A stretch of DNA of 64,000 nt from the NCBI GenBank assembly GCA_016808115.1, contig JAEQBH010005398.1, positions 45,203 to 109,202 on the forward strand, read 5' to 3'. The translations under genes and the position numbers were made by a program. The stretch is from Tetrastigma voinierianum. Taxonomy: Eukaryota; Streptophyta; Magnoliopsida; Vitales; Vitaceae. The notes under the pieces were generated by a model, which ran no database searches, was not told where the DNA came from, and was given only the letters and a program-made list of their open reading frames with translations. This document shows, one piece after another, positions 10,933-22,807 of the stretch; within the stretch, counting starts at the first letter, position 1, and each line of letters starts with the position of its first letter.

Positions 10933-13250
10933 TGATGAGCTTAAAAGTCATCTATTTTTAGTCCATTTTCTGATCTATTTTTATCTAAAAGTGATTTATG
11001 CGAAGCATGGAATAACTAGCAGTTGTATATAGCGAAATTCGAAAAAGAAGAATTTTGGAAAAATGAAGCGAGAAAGTGGATGAGCGTTAATGATATAATT
11101 GGCTGAACGAGGTTGCAGCAGGAAAGGCGCACAAGGATGAAAGGACCTGATGTCGTGAAGCCTTGACAGCAATCAAAATGCATGACCCGAGGTTGCAATA
11201 GGAAACTCCAGTGTGAATGAAGCAATTGAAAAGCGAAAATGGTGGGAGGCGAAAGAGCTTCGAGTCGAGCAATCGGAATTGAAGAAAGAAGACATGATGT
11301 CGTATCACGGATGCGACTTAGCGACATCAACCTTTGGATCGGATCTGTTGCGACATCATCTTCTGAGAGAGAAGAAGTCGCGACAACATCGACTCGAAAG
11401 CGAGGTCGCTGACATCATTCGGAGATAGCGGTAGTGATAGTGAAGAAAGGTAGCGGCGGCCTGCTGGCGGTCGCGGCCAATGATTTACGAAAGTCGAGAC
11501 AACGGTGGCGGTCGCGACAACGGTTAATAGAAGAGAGGTCGCGACAACACTGGATATCGCGACATCAGTTCTAAAGACCCGGAAGGTCGCGACAACATCA
11601 GGCTGTCGCGGGCATTAACTTCTGAAGGGAAATCGCGACATCATTGGTGGTCGCGGCGGCATTGTAGAGAGGGAAGTCGCGGCTGACATCGGAGTGGCGA
11701 CAACCATATCGAGAGAAAGAGGTCGCGACAACATCCACTTGTCGCGACATCAGACTACCTGAAAGTTAGGTCGCGGCGTCCTTAAGGCTGTCGCGACATC
11801 AGCTCCACAGACATGCCCTTGACGAAGCGAAGCCTGCGTGGCGAAGGAGTGACGAGAGGTCGCGATAAGGACTCGATGTCGCGGCCGGTATCAACAAAAG
11901 CGGGCGATTAACTTGAAATCCTGATAGGTGCATGAAATTAGGGCCCGACGGAACCATAAATACGAGTTCTTTATTGAAGAAAGCGCTGGCTCTTGGCGCT
12001 GAATGCGGGTTCTTGGCTCACGTATTTTATTTTCTTTTTCTTTTCTTCTGTTTTCATTTTTTTTATTTTAGATTAGATTAGTTTGTATTTCGTCCTAATT
12101 TGGTTGAGCGTTAGGCTGTAAGGGTGGCTGAATACGAGATGTTTATTTCTTAAAATGCTATGCAGTTTGTTTGAATTCGAGACAAATTTTCAGGATTTGA
12201 ATACCCGAGTTCCATTCTGATGGTTTCTGGTAGCAGCCAATGTATGGTATATCGGTAATTTAGAAACTCGAAGCTTCCATTGAATTGACGTTATTGTCGA
12301 AATAATCTTTCTGGTATTTTATTCATAATATGCTTCAGACGGATGTTGTCGACTTGCTTTGGTTTTGCGTGTTCTTGGAATTGATCCCGATTTGGTCTCA
12401 CGTGCCACCCATGCGAGGGTTGTTTCAGCTCTGATTTCGGAGAATTCACGGGTGACACGAGCTTTGCATTCCCGAGGTAAGCTAATTTCGGGAATATTGA
12501 ACTTTGATATTCTTGATCTAATGCGCTCTATATATTTAAATCAATACATCCTCTTCGGCAACGAGAATGAGTTGAGGTGATTATAAATTTGATGATGAGA
12601 GTTCACCCTGGTCGAATGAGTGAGATTCGATCAGGTGTTAGCAGGATCTAATCAAGGAAGGAGTAAGCTTCTTCTAATTTTGAGGGTAGGGAACGGTATA
12701 GTGCAACCTGTGTGTGCTTGAAGGAGCTGGTGCAGTGTTGTGGGTATAGTATTGAAAGAAAAAAACCCATATGAGGCAACTAGTTTTAAGCGTAGTTATT
12801 TCACCTATTGTTCGAGAGAAGCGAGTTAAGGTGAGATGATGAAGGCTGTGCAGTCCTAGAAGAGATCCGATCCACACTATATTAATCCTTAAGACTAGTT
12901 TAGAATCACATGGTCGAGAAAACAAAATGCGATGCAATTGTAGGAATTGATTCTTCAATGCTTGATTATTCAATGTTTCTTTAGAGATAGCTTGTTAGAA
13001 ATCTAAATTTGTTATTTTGATATTTCAATATTCAATTCATTTATTGTTCATTCATTTTCTTTAAATCATTCATTTCAAGCTTTCAAAGCAAAATCTCACT
13101 ATCGTATTATCGTCCAAGTATGTGGAGCTTAGTAGTTGGGGTAGTTGATTGAAAAGATTCTTGAGATCTACGTGGGATCGATATTATACGGACTCATCCA
13201 TTTTATTACTTGTCGGCACATTGCACTTGCGGTATCTTGGATCGACCACA
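10933..13250 (+). repeat. 3' LTR of the Athila/Tat-type element (family D)
   Basis: It starts with TGATGAGC right after the PPT. The right border is approximate: sequence resembling the last 100 bases of the solo LTR at 40,130-41,286 (a 'gatcgatattatacgg' block and a 'gcacttg' block) ends near 13,250. It contains a dense GTCGCGAC cluster (11,290-11,900) and T-rich stretches near 12,030-12,080, but no coding. No second copy lies to the left within the window, so terminal identity cannot be used to date it. Confidence 0.65.
11290..11900. repeat. GTCGCGAC palindrome cluster in the family D LTR
   Basis: By eye there are seven exact copies of GTCGCGAC (near 11,379, 11,511, 11,536, 11,586, 11,722, 11,739, 11,790) plus about a dozen one-mismatch variants, many followed by AACATC or ATCA. 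Spacing is irregular, roughly 20-60 bases. The word is fully symmetric and contains two CpG sites, which is notable in an otherwise AT-rich, CpG-poor window. Confidence 0.85.
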
Positions 13251-13560
13251 CGAAAATGGTTTTACTCTTACAAAAATATCTTTTAATCAAGTGATACTTA
13301 AAAACTCACACTGAGTTTAATATGGTTTATTTCTTGAGGTTGACCATTAGTCCTTGGGTAATAAATCTTGAATTGAATAGTGTTTTGATCCATATTAATT
13401 TATGATTATAGTCTTACTTGAGTCTTATGGTATCGTTTCGAGTTAGATAATAGTCCTTAGGTGATGATGTCATAAATTTGTATACATCTTTTGGTCCGGT
13501 TACTTGACCTTATTTTCCAGGTTAACCACATTCGAATCATGGAGAAGCGAGAAGGTTGAT
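13251..13560. other. Unassigned gap between family D LTR and copia element 1
   Basis: AT-rich sequence with no recognisable motif. It may be the degraded leader or 5' LTR remainder of copia element 1, whose 5' LTR is otherwise absent. Confidence 0.3.
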
Positions 13561-13575
13561 GAGTAGATTTCAGAG

Positions 13576-14300
13576 ATGACAACAGATGTTGTTCTATCTC
13601 TCACAACCTTAGACTTAACCCAGATTCCTCCAGTAAGGAATGGTCCTGCAAATTGGGCGTTGGAGGAACGGATAAAGTTGTTATTGCTGTGGATGCGCCT
13701 GGAATCACTCGACTTCTGTGTGTACTTAGCTTCTGTCCTCAGCGTACGGAAAATACTCTCTATAATGTCTATGATCGTGAAAGCGGCTAAGGAGTTATGG
13801 GATGATGCGGACAAAAATTACCACCAAAATCGAAGGCGGATTTGAAGAAATTCATTGTCGATGAGATTTAAGACTTCAAGATGGTTGATTCAAATACCAT
13901 CTTAAGTCAGGTTAAAGCGAGAGTGGTTGTGCATGATATTCATGCTAAAGGAATGACTCTAAGTGAGACATTTCAAGTATTTACTTTCATTTAAGAAAAA
14001 GCGCCACCATCTTGGAAGATTTAAAAAATTATCTGAGCGAGAGAAAGGTTGTCCAGGAGCTTGATTGTTCGGTTGAGGATTGAGGGAAGGCAGTAAGTGG
14101 CATGTGTCACGAGAAGAAAGTTGGGGAAGAATCTAGAAGTTTAAGTGATGTGATGAAGAAGGTTGAAACCAGCAGAAGAGAGAAAATGCCTGGAGTCTTC
14201 GAGGAGAGAGGATTGACGAGGCGTGAAGAAGTTCGTTGGCAAATTACTGGCGATGGCAAGTCTGGACATCGAGCAAGACTCTGAGCCTTGAGAAAAGGAA
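13576..14300 (+). pseudogene. Ty1/copia gag relic (element 1)
   Basis: A frame from 13,576 gives 'NWALEERIKLLLLWMRLESL' and ends in 'AAKELWDDADKNYHQN', the usual spacing of the UBN2-type copia capsid domain. It continues in shifted frames: 'KFIVDEI*DFKMVDS' near 13,850, 'LSQVKARVVVHDI.AKGM' near 13,905, 'FQVFTFI' near 13,970, 'LIVRLRIE' near 14,065. The zinc knuckle expected around 14,200-14,350 is not readable. Gag would form the virus-like particle. The 89-aa open part at 13,576-13,845 is the best-preserved section and is unlikely to be used on its own. Confidence 0.75.
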
Positions 14301-14369
14301 GGAAAGCGCGGGCTAATGTGGTGGAAAGATCTCCAATGGTGTTGATGAAATCAATCGACCTATGATATC

Positions 14370-14460
14370 AGGGTGTAATATGTGAAACCCCAGTGGTGGA
14401 TTGATCTTGCGGAGCAACTCACATACGTGGAATGATGTTTTTCATCCTCTACGGCCGTGA
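14370..14460 (+). pseudogene. Ty1/copia protease relic (element 1)
   Basis: Near 14,397-14,425 the translation gives a tryptophan, then D and 'CGATH' separated by a one-base indel, matching the D(S/C)GA(T/S)HH active-site segment of copia proteases. Little else of the domain is legible. Confidence 0.55.
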
Positions 14461-14779
14461 GGAGGTGATAGAAAATTTTTATATGGGTAATTCATCAACC
14501 TCTAAGGTTGAAGGTGTGAAAGATTGCTCAAAGACGGCTCGGAAGATTGTGACACTAATTAATATTCTGTACGATGCCGGATGTTAGCGGGAATTGTCAA
14601 GATCTCTCTCTCCCTTATGAGAATGGCTTGAGAGTTGGTTTTTGTATCTGACGAGTTTGTACTCTCAAAAAAATGGATGTATGTAGGAAAGGGTTATCAC
14701 AGGAAGTGATGGTTTGTTCAAGCTAAATGTAATGAAACATTGTAACTTGAAAGGATGATTTGAATAAAGTTGTAGCCTT

Positions 14780-15640
14780 CTGTATGTGCTTGAGTCAGCC
14801 CAACATTTGGCATGCTAGACTGGGGCTACGTTAACATAAATATTCGATAAGGGAATTAATAGATATGGGATTATTTACCATTTTTTGTTGTCTAGTGAGA
14901 AATGCCAAGTGTGTTGAATCTAAATTTTCTATAACCCCATTTCCACACTGTAGATAATAGAGTTGGAACCTTTAGATTTAATACACACAGGATATATGTG
15001 ATATGTAATCAATCTGCAGTCGAGGTGGTAATCATTTTATTACTTTTATAGATGGCTGCACGGTATTGTTATGTTTAAGCTTAGTGCTGTAAAAGATGAG
15101 GTTGGCTTTTTAAACCTTATAAGGCGAAAGTTGAAACTCGGTTCAGACAGAAAATTCAAATGCTTAAAGAGTGGCAGCGGAGGGAGGTGAATATGAATTT
15201 TCATTTAGAGAAACCCCATCTGGACCTCAGTTGCCACTGATAATTTGCTCCTTATACACCACAATCTAATGGGTGCGAAAGAAAAAGCCGGTCTTTAAAG
15301 GAAAGCAATGGTAAAATTGTTGAATAGTTCTAGTTTACCGCCAGAATTTGGCTGAAGCTGTTTTGTGGTGAATTTTATTTTAAATAGAGTAACCCCCTGA
15401 AAGGCAAAACAAATTCCCCATGAAATGGAAGGCGGGAATGCCCTAGCAGATATCCCCAGTGTGGGGGTGTTTGGCTGGGTTTGCGAGTTCTAGCTAAAGG
15501 GTTAGAGTAGGACAGGCGTAGCGTGTTTTATCGGGATATGCTCGAATATGGCCATATCATTTTGTGTTCTAGTCAGAGATCGAATATACATGTCAATCGA
15601 TCATTGTGAATCAAGGGAAGCTGTTCTTATAAAATATATT
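14780..15640 (+). pseudogene. Ty1/copia GAG-pre-integrase and integrase relic (element 1)
   Basis: The pre-integrase finger region is clear at 14,785-14,925: 'SAQHLWHARLG', then 'NSIRELIDMGLF', then 'KCQVCVESKFS'. The integrase core follows: 'LEPLDLIHTG' near 14,960, 'RGGNHFITFIDGCTRYCYV' at 15,024-15,080, 'YKAKVETRF' near 15,125. A degraded 'TVATDNLL' stretch stands where 'TPQQNG' is expected (near 15,230), then 'FVVNFILNRV' near 15,362. It breaks off about 15,640, at the start of an inserted LTR. The protein would integrate the element cDNA. Several stops and frameshifts are present. Confidence 0.8.
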
Positions 15641-18295
15641 TCCATATTTTACCCACCAGCGGCCGGGCGTCTTGAGCCAGCTCCCATAAAAATCTCGGTA
15701 GTTACCTTTACTTGTGAAACTCAGTGAAGCGGCCAGTATTGCTTCTGCCTTAAAACCTCTATAAAAAAATTTTTCATTTATTTATAACTTAGGTTGGTAA
15801 AACTTAACGTGGAAAAAAATTTGAAGCGCAAGCGGTACATGCCAAATGTTCAAATCACAGCACATCGATTTACTCTAAAATCCAAATATGGCAACCGACA
15901 TACCAACACATTCTCCCCAAAAACTACTCTATCACATACATATGTTCCATTATACAAATTCAAGGTATATTCTTACAAAAATAATTCTTAATTTGTACTT
16001 ATGTCTCTGATATCGGGAGAAATCCTATTCAACGTCTTCTTACTGTACGGAAAATAGTTTTAAAACCATGAAACTAATGAAATAAACGAGGCTCGATGAG
16101 GTGTCTTTTACTCTAAAAGGTTTTGCTTTTCCGGGAGAAAACCTCAAGCTGTAAACTTTCTTTTGATATTTTTCGGAAAGCTTTGCTTTGCTTTGCTTGC
16201 TTGAGGTTTCTAAAACTTTTCTTTGCTTGCTTGCTATACTTACTTGCTTTTAAAGTTTATAAAACTTTTAATACTTTCTTACTTGCTTGTTTGCTTTTCT
16301 TTAAAGCGTATAAAATCTTATTGCTTTGCTTGGCAAAGTTTATAAAACTTCTCATAATTTCTCTTGCTTTATCTTGTGAAAAGTCTTTTTAAACCTTCCC
16401 GAGCCTTTTTGCTTTAAAGACTTTGCCAAAACTTTTTACGCGAAAAGCGGGAGCTGGGGCTCGGCTAGCATCTTTGAGCGTCCACGGGAGCTTGAAATAA
16501 TAGTCGTTTGAAATCTAAGCAGGGCTTGGCTCAGCCATTTGCTTCATCTCGGGCACGAAATTTCAAGGACAATCGTTGATTTTCAAAACTATCATGCTCT
16601 CATAAAAGCGCTTCGACAACACAAGAACTATTTTGTATTGTACCTAGTGAACCGCAGGAACTTGTATAATGGTGCGTGGAAGGACACATGTCAGCGTCAC
16701 CTTTTCAGGTAAATATGGTGGAATTGACCTAAAAATATTGTATCACCACATAATTTAGTTAGAGCTCTTAACCTTATATACTCACCACAATGCGTGCCAC
16801 GGTCTCCTTTAAATGCAGATGTATGTCCTAAGGTTGCGAAACCCGAGGAGCAAGAGCCACAATACATGTATGAGATCCCTTACCACACACGTTCACGTGC
16901 GGGAATACCTCGACAGGTTTTGCTTTGCTAGAACTAGGGAAGATGCATTTCCATGAGCATTCTTTGCTTGCTTGCCTTAGTATGGTTTTACAATTTAAAA
17001 CCAATGCTTGCTAAAAAATGGTTTAACTCAATACCATTTGCTTGCTTTCCTAATTCATTTGTTTATGTGAAAATGGTTTGAAATCAAAACACCATGAAAT
17101 ACCATTACCAAAAGCGATTTATAATAATAATAATACTAGTAATTGGAAAGTGAGTTTAGAACACTCTCTTTTATGTAAGCTTGAGCACAGTTCCTATTCC
17201 CGCCTTTGTAATAACCTACAACTCAGCAATGTGACGACATATTAATGCCCGTAATTCGCATAACGCGATACTTCCTAGACTTAGTCATACTCTTCCGCCC
17301 ATGCCGTGCGAGAATATAGCGTTTTCGTCGAGTTCGGTGAACTATCTTAATCATTTAATAGGGTTCCTAAACTATCGATTGTGCAGATTACAGGAACCCA
17401 AATACACAAAAGTACGGGGCATTTGGGCACACATGTCTGACACCACAGTTTTATCTGGGTACACATTGCCTTACATTGGGGTGTGCGATGCAGCGCCTAT
17501 ATGCGGTACACCTTAAATTTTGTCGATTTTCTTGTTTTACTTTTACTCTAATTCACGCTACAACTTCTACCACAATTCTAACACCTCAAAATTATGCGAA
17601 ATCATCGAAAAAACAACTCCCGACACTTGAATTGGTGCTGGAACCTCGAACCACAAAACCACTAGGTGAAAATCCAGAACTCTGCCTAAGGTCCACCAAT
17701 TGTTATAAAACCACATAATTTGATGATTCCATGGTTATTTTCCTCCCGATTGGAGTTACTGCTCTCATAATCCCAACAAATTCAAGGTTTGTGATCTTGT
17801 GAGAAGAACTGAATCTCCATGCAAGGCTCTGGGAATCAGTACACTTGGTTAAGACAAAGGAGAACACTGTATCTACGATTTTTGGACTTCTCCACCTTCT
17901 TCTTCATGCTTTTCCTCTTGCTTGGCTCTCTCATGCTTCTCCTCCAAGAGCAGACTAGCCTTTGGAGACGAATAGATTTTGGCATTTTTCCATTTTTTAT
18001 ATTTTAACATTTCCTTTAATTTTGAAATGACCTCATCCTCTTTAATTTTGCAATTGTAACTTATTATTTGTGTGGCCCATCCTCTACGCTTATTTAGTTT
18101 TCCCATCTTTTTGTAATGACAATTTACCCTTATTCTCATACACAAATCCAGGTTTCCATAATTTATCATTTCTTTACTTTAGTCTCAATCACTATGATAT
18201 ATATGACACTTGGTACTCTCTTATACACCAGTATCAATGTCTTGTGCATCTAGGCAGGATATTTTACATATATATAACATAGTATATGAGTCAAT
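15641..18295 (-). repeat. Inserted LTR of family C (first copy), probably minus orientation
   Basis: It interrupts copia element 1 between the integrase and the RT. It shares ordered blocks with the insertion at 32,588-35,640: 'ccaaatatggcaacc' (15,880 and 32,817), 'tacaaattcaa.gtat' (15,953 and 32,908), the TTGCTTGC/AAAACTTTT repeat section, the 'ggtggaa' block and the 'tagaacactc' block (17,157 and 33,919). No coding. The pyrimidine-rich 17,870-17,945 part suggests a minus-strand LTR leader. Borders are approximate and no clean target duplication was found. Confidence 0.6.
16180..16420. repeat. Imperfect repeats of TTGCTTGC and AAAGTTTATAAAACTTT
   Basis: Alternating TTGCTTGC words and near-palindromic AAAAGTTTATAAAACTTTT words recur about five times. 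The same array occurs in the second family C copy at 33,120-33,300, so it is a built-in feature of this LTR. The palindromes could form small hairpins. Confidence 0.7.
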
Positions 18296-19085
18296 TGATA
18301 ATAATAAAAGTCTCGAGATACTATGTCTAGAAATGATCAGTAGGATGAACTGAAGCACATTGGTAATCAACGAGACTTCCACGTCTTTTAGACCTGATTT
18401 CTTAACGTATCACGTTGGAAAATGAGCCTCGGACATTCAAAGTTGTGACTTCACGGAAGCCCCATTGGAAAGAGCTATCTTATAGTGAAGTTGAATCCAT
18501 CTTGCCAGAATCATGCATGGAATTGGTTGACCTTCCTCACAGTGACAAAACCCTTTACAATGAAGTGGGTTTTCAAGAGGAAAATAGCTAGTAGATGCCT
18601 ATTGATAAATATAGGCTAGGCTTGTATTAAAAGGATACAAACAGAGAAGGTCTTGATTATTTTAATACTTATTCACGATGCTAGAATTACATCTATAAGG
18701 ATGGAGTGCTAATTGCTATAGTAGCGGTGTATAAGCACAAAAATCCATCAAATGGATAACGACCTTCTTAAACGGAGATTTGGGAAGAAGAAACTGTTTG
18801 GAACAAGAAAATGAAGGGTTCATTGTTTAAGACGAAACTTGCAAATACCATCGGATTATCAAGTCACTCTATGGATTGAAACAAGCACACCAAAACAATG
18901 GCATCTTCGTTCGGCAGAGTCATGTTTGTAGAATGGTTTCAGTTAATGAGTGCGATAAATGTATGTATGAAGCAAGCTTCCAGAGTGCTTTGCCATTTTA
19001 TGTACATATGTAGACGATATGTACTATATGACGGTGATGGTGGGGCGTTAAGAAAATCAAATGCTTGCTTGCAAAAATGGGAAGA
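18296..19085 (+). pseudogene. Ty1/copia reverse transcriptase relic (element 1)
   Basis: From about 18,440 the broken frames give 'HWKELSYSEVESIL', 'CMELVDLPHSDKTL', 'KWVFKRKIA', 'GLDYFNTYS' near 18,650, 'KSLYGLKQA' in degraded form near 18,860-18,885, and the catalytic YVDD at 19,007-19,018. These are the ordered copia RT blocks. The active-site motif itself is intact, but frameshifts lie on both sides. It continues copia element 1 after the family C insertion. Confidence 0.8.
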
Positions 19086-19560
19086 ATAGAAAGAATATGG
19101 GGGTGATGTTGGTATTTAGAGTCAAAATCCATCTCAGTGACACCTGGAGGAGTTAACTCTATCACAAATCTAAACTGTGTGCAGTTGCTGGAAGGTGCAA
19201 GGAATCTAGATATCTACCAGGTAAAGACTCAGATAAAATGTTGGTGAGATCGCAGAAGAAAATTTGGTGACGAAATTTCTTGGAAGATATTCCTAAGTGG
19301 CTGCAAAACATTGTATGTATACATTGTGATGGTCAATGGCCCGATAGGAAGGAAGCGAAGATATCATAATATATGATGAAGTCTCGAGCACATACGTCGA
19401 AGACATGACTTAAGATAAGACAACTTCTTTTTAATGCGATTATCACCCATTGATATGTGGTAAAGATAATATTAGGATCCGTGGCAAAGGTGGCCCTACA
19501 ACTAAGAGAGATGGTTGCAAAAAGCATCAAGAGGGAATGGGTTTAAGGCCTCACAAGCAA
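19086..19560 (+). pseudogene. Ty1/copia RNase H relic (element 1)
   Basis: After an unclear stretch to about 19,170, frames give a degraded 'SRYLPGKDSDKMLVRSQKK', then 'FLEDIPKWLQNIVCIHCDGQ' at 19,276-19,335, 'HIRRRHDLR' near 19,390 and 'SREWV*GLTSKSS' near 19,540. This matches the C-terminal RNase H of Tork-type copia elements up to the end of pol. The 'HCDGQ' segment would contain one of the catalytic acidic residues. Confidence 0.75.
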
Positions 19561-20077
19561 GTCATCATAGCGGACACCTACTAGTTGGCGGAGTCCAGGG
19601 ATCTGAGTTCAAAGGACTGTAAGTTATATAGCGTTGTGAAGTCTTATTAAATTTATTTTACCCATTCAGGACAAAGGCGATAATAATATGAAGGTTAAGC
19701 GAAAGCTTTTAATGATGCAAGCTATATATGTGAAATCACCTATGAGGTGTGAAGTGAGGGCAGCACGCCCAGGGTGAATTCTCTAAAACACACTAATGAG
19801 ACCGAGGCGGTGTTCATGACCAAAAGCGAACTAGCGGTGAGAACCAATTTTGTTCGAAATAGTTGTGTGTGATTTCTATTGTCTAGGCTTTACGAAAGGT
19901 CAGCGGTTAAGACATCAAGTGCGGTGTGGGAAGTAAGCGAAATAAGGTTTCACTAAGAAAGTTAAAAGTCTCGAGACTACTGTATCCAGTACAGCGTTTT
20001 CTCATGGAATAATCACTTTTGCATCATGCATCTACCTGCGGGAGTATTGATATCAGAACTTTCATTCATGTGGGGAT
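19561..20077 (+). other. 3' untranslated region and PPT of copia element 1
   Basis: Non-coding sequence between the end of pol and the LTR. It closes with 'catgtggggat' (20,067-20,077), a typical copia polypurine tract directly before a TGTTGGG LTR start. Confidence 0.6.
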
Positions 20078-20985
20078 TGTTGGGACTTGGAATCACCAAA
20101 ACCCGCCAATTGAATTAAAGTGTTGTCCACATCGAATAGAAAGCAGAAGGGAGATGAGTTTAAATAGTTGAACTCTGGTGGTTTAGGCTGAGGGCACCAC
20201 TTTGAGAGGAGAGGGACTACTGTCTAGGTCGATGCTCCCCCACGCGCCGCCGCGGTACATCCGACCGCTCGGCGTCGATTCCGAGTTCGGTTAGGGTCTT
20301 CTGTTTTGAGCCTGCGTTGTTTGGATTTATTTTTTTCGAGCAAACATGCCTTTCATTGGAGGCACCCATGGTGAATGAAAGAGTGTTGTCCCTTGAATAA
20401 GAAACAAGAAGGGAAGTAGGTTTCCCAAATAGTTCCAGGCATCTGAATAGGTTTGGGCCCGAGGGCACCCGGCTTTAATGGAAGAAGGAATTGACACACA
20501 CACAGTAGGTCGATGTGTCCCCCCCAAACCTGCCTTGCCGCCTCGCCGTCCGGCCGGCTCATTTCATTCGGCTCGGTTCGAGTCCACCTCATTTTACCGA
20601 GCGAACCGTTGTTTGGATTTTTTTTAGAGCGAACATATGCGCTCGTGTATATTTATACTCCGTTTTCCCACGTTTTCATATAACAAAAAAATTCTCCTCA
20701 CTTCATCATCAGCATCATACGTCATAGCTTAATTGCAGGAGCGAGATCAGATTATATCTGGGAGGCGGTGTCCCTTATCCTCGGCACAATTGGGGGCCAA
20801 ATTCGTCTGTAAGGACCACGTGTTTTAGTTGAGGCTCGGATGCGCTTCGTTACCTCTAATTGTTTGTTTGTCTTTGAGGTTTGTTTTCCTTATTTTTTGT
20901 TTTGTTTTTGAAGCCAGAACACCACAAGACTACAATCTCTCTAGTAATTGGTGTTACTTATTGCCCTTTTTCTTGTTGGGCAATA
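20078..20985 (+). repeat. 3' LTR of copia element 1
   Basis: It begins TGTTGGGACTTGG after the PPT. The right end is not resolved; sequence of LTR character runs to roughly 20,985, where a MITE-like repeat starts. GC-rich blocks at 20,230-20,290 and 20,515-20,600 contrast with the surrounding AT-rich DNA. The internal tandem duplication is listed separately. Confidence 0.55.
20121..20640 (+). repeat. Internal tandem duplication (~263 bp period) of the copia 1 LTR
   Basis: Copy a (20,121-20,350) and copy b (20,384-20,640) share 'tgttgtcc', an 'agaagggaagt' block, 'gagggcacc', a 'taggtcgatg' block followed by C-rich sequence, a 'ggctcggttcgag'-like block, and 'gttgtttggatttttttt' followed by 'gagc.aaca'. 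They have diverged considerably. Copy b is longer by about 30 bases. Confidence 0.75.
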
Positions 20986-21135
20986 GTGAGTTTTCTTATT
21001 TTGGTGAAAAATGATTTTTTTCTGAATAGAAAAAACAAAATATTTTCACTTTTTCTATTCAAAAATTTAAAAAAAAATTTCAACAATAAGTCATGAAAAT
21101 TTTAATTCAGCATTAAGTCAAAAAATAAACAACCC
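20986..21135. repeat. MITE-like repeat, first copy
   Basis: It contains 'aaaatgattttttt', 'tgaatagaaaa', 'ttcaacaataag' and 'ttaagtcaaaaaataaac' in the same order as 58,627-58,810. The pair of phrases is AT-rich and short, so this is a modest match. No terminal inverted repeat or target duplication was settled. Confidence 0.4.
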
Positions 21136-22466
21136 CTTAATTGGATTTAGTTAACGAGTCTCTAATGGGCTACATGATAAGTGACCTGATGGATTTAAGT
21201 AAATGGTATTTTAATTGAATTGAGCCTGAGTCTTAGTACTTAGACTTAAGTAATCAATGAATCAGATGGGAAATACACATTAAAATATCAAAAAATAATC
21301 AATTAATTATTGTTATGTATTATATATGGCCCATATAATCTCGATGGTAAGAGCTATAAGTTTTAAACTAGCAAGTTTGTTTATAGGGATAATTGAATAC
21401 AATGTTAGTTCTAGTTTATATATTCTTATATTTTACAAAATCATGTTAGACAATTGATTTCTTGGTGACTAATTAAATTTAGCTACACTCTTTTTGGCTT
21501 ATAATATTATTTGTTGGTTTTAGGAGATATACTTTCTGGAGTATGAATTATGAGTTTGAGATTTACCACTTCTATGAAACAAGAAGTAGTTAAAGACGGT
21601 GGTTTAAAGTTATCTTATGACGATTGGTAAGAAGAATATATGAATTGACATAAAGCTCCTTAAACTTTAAGGTTTTTGTTTGATTTTGAGGATGAATTAA
21701 GGAATTTTATACATTTTGTCTCGCCCAGCTTTAGATTATTTGTTTGGGAGGATTATTAAAACTTTTCATTAAGACACTATTAATCTTATACATGAAAATA
21801 CACATTAATATATTTAATTAGACTTAAGAAAATATTATATAGGAAAATATATTAAATTATTATATTATTAAAGAAAAACAGTAAACAATTTATACATACA
21901 AGAATAATTAATAAAATATTTAGCAAAATACAAGAAAAATTAATAAAAATAAAATATGAGGATGCTATTTAAAATATTGTAAGCAATTAATGGAAGGACA
22001 CCATTAAATATTATATATGAAAATACATTAAAATATTAGAAATAAGAAAGTGGGTAGTCAAGGAAACCAGAGTATTAATATGGTAAGCTATTTAGGTACT
22101 TAAACATGAATTTGCAAGGAAGTGTGGACCCCAAATTTGGGGTCTTATATTCATTATTTTGAATTTTATTTGATTTTGATTTTATTAGTTTTGATTTTAT
22201 TTTATTCTTTTTCTTTTTGGAAGGTAGATGATCCTTTCCTTTAAAGAGGTTTTAGAATTTAGTTTTCAATGATATTATATATTAGAGAGAGAAGGGAAGG
22301 GGGGCTAAATCAGAAGCTCTAGATTTGAGGTGCTGCAAATAGATTCCACAGAATACCAAAAACCACTCTTTATTTTTCCCTACAATTTATTACTATGTTT
22401 GGAAAACTAAAATTTTTGCTTGTAAATTAAGGTTATTTTATTAATTTATTTGGAAATCGTGTATAT
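21136..22466. other. AT-rich spacer, no gene seen
   Basis: No domain, tRNA-like or splice-supported frame was found. A word close to 'tgaaaatacattaaaatatta' recurs near 21,270, 21,793 and 22,018. A purine-rich patch lies at 22,281-22,305. Probably decayed transposon and intergenic DNA. Confidence 0.5.
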
Positions 22467-22675
22467 TGGAGAATCATATTCTAAATATGATGTAATTTAA
22501 ATCTTGTAATTATAAATATGTAATATTTAGATTTAGATTAATTCTAGTGTACAAATATGCCTAGTATAGATTTAGTTATTAGATTCATTCTTTCATTTAT
22601 TGATTCAATTTGTACTATTTATATTTCAAGTTATTCAATAGAAAATATTGGTATTATTCATTTATGTTAATCTCA
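22467..22675 (+). repeat. 5' LTR of copia element 2
   Basis: About 209 bp, beginning TGGAGAATCA and ending TCTCA immediately before TGGTATCG. It matches 39,206-39,418 over its length, with shared blocks 'tgtaattataaatatg', 'attctagtgtacaaatatgc' and 'attcattctttcattt'. Confidence 0.85.
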
Positions 22676-22807
22676 TGGTATCGAAACGACAGTCCAAACC
22701 TTTCCTCTTTCTTATACTCTAGTGAGTGGAGCTCCTCCCCTCCTTCTCGGCTTCCACCGTTCCTCACACCCACTTCCGCCTCCTCTTCCCCCTATTCTAC
22801 CTACATC

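Larger units (their letters stand above)
13561..20985 (+). mobile_element. Ty1/copia element 1 (Tork-like), split by a family C LTR
   Basis: Collinear relics of gag, protease, GAG-pre-integrase, integrase, RT and RNase H are followed by a PPT-like tract and a 3' LTR, all on +. Integrase before RT defines Ty1/copia. The wording of the gag and of the RNase H end suits the Tork/TNT group. The body is interrupted at about 15,641-18,295 by an unrelated LTR. The 5' LTR is not recognisable. Every domain carries frameshifts, so the copy is inactive. Confidence 0.85.
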
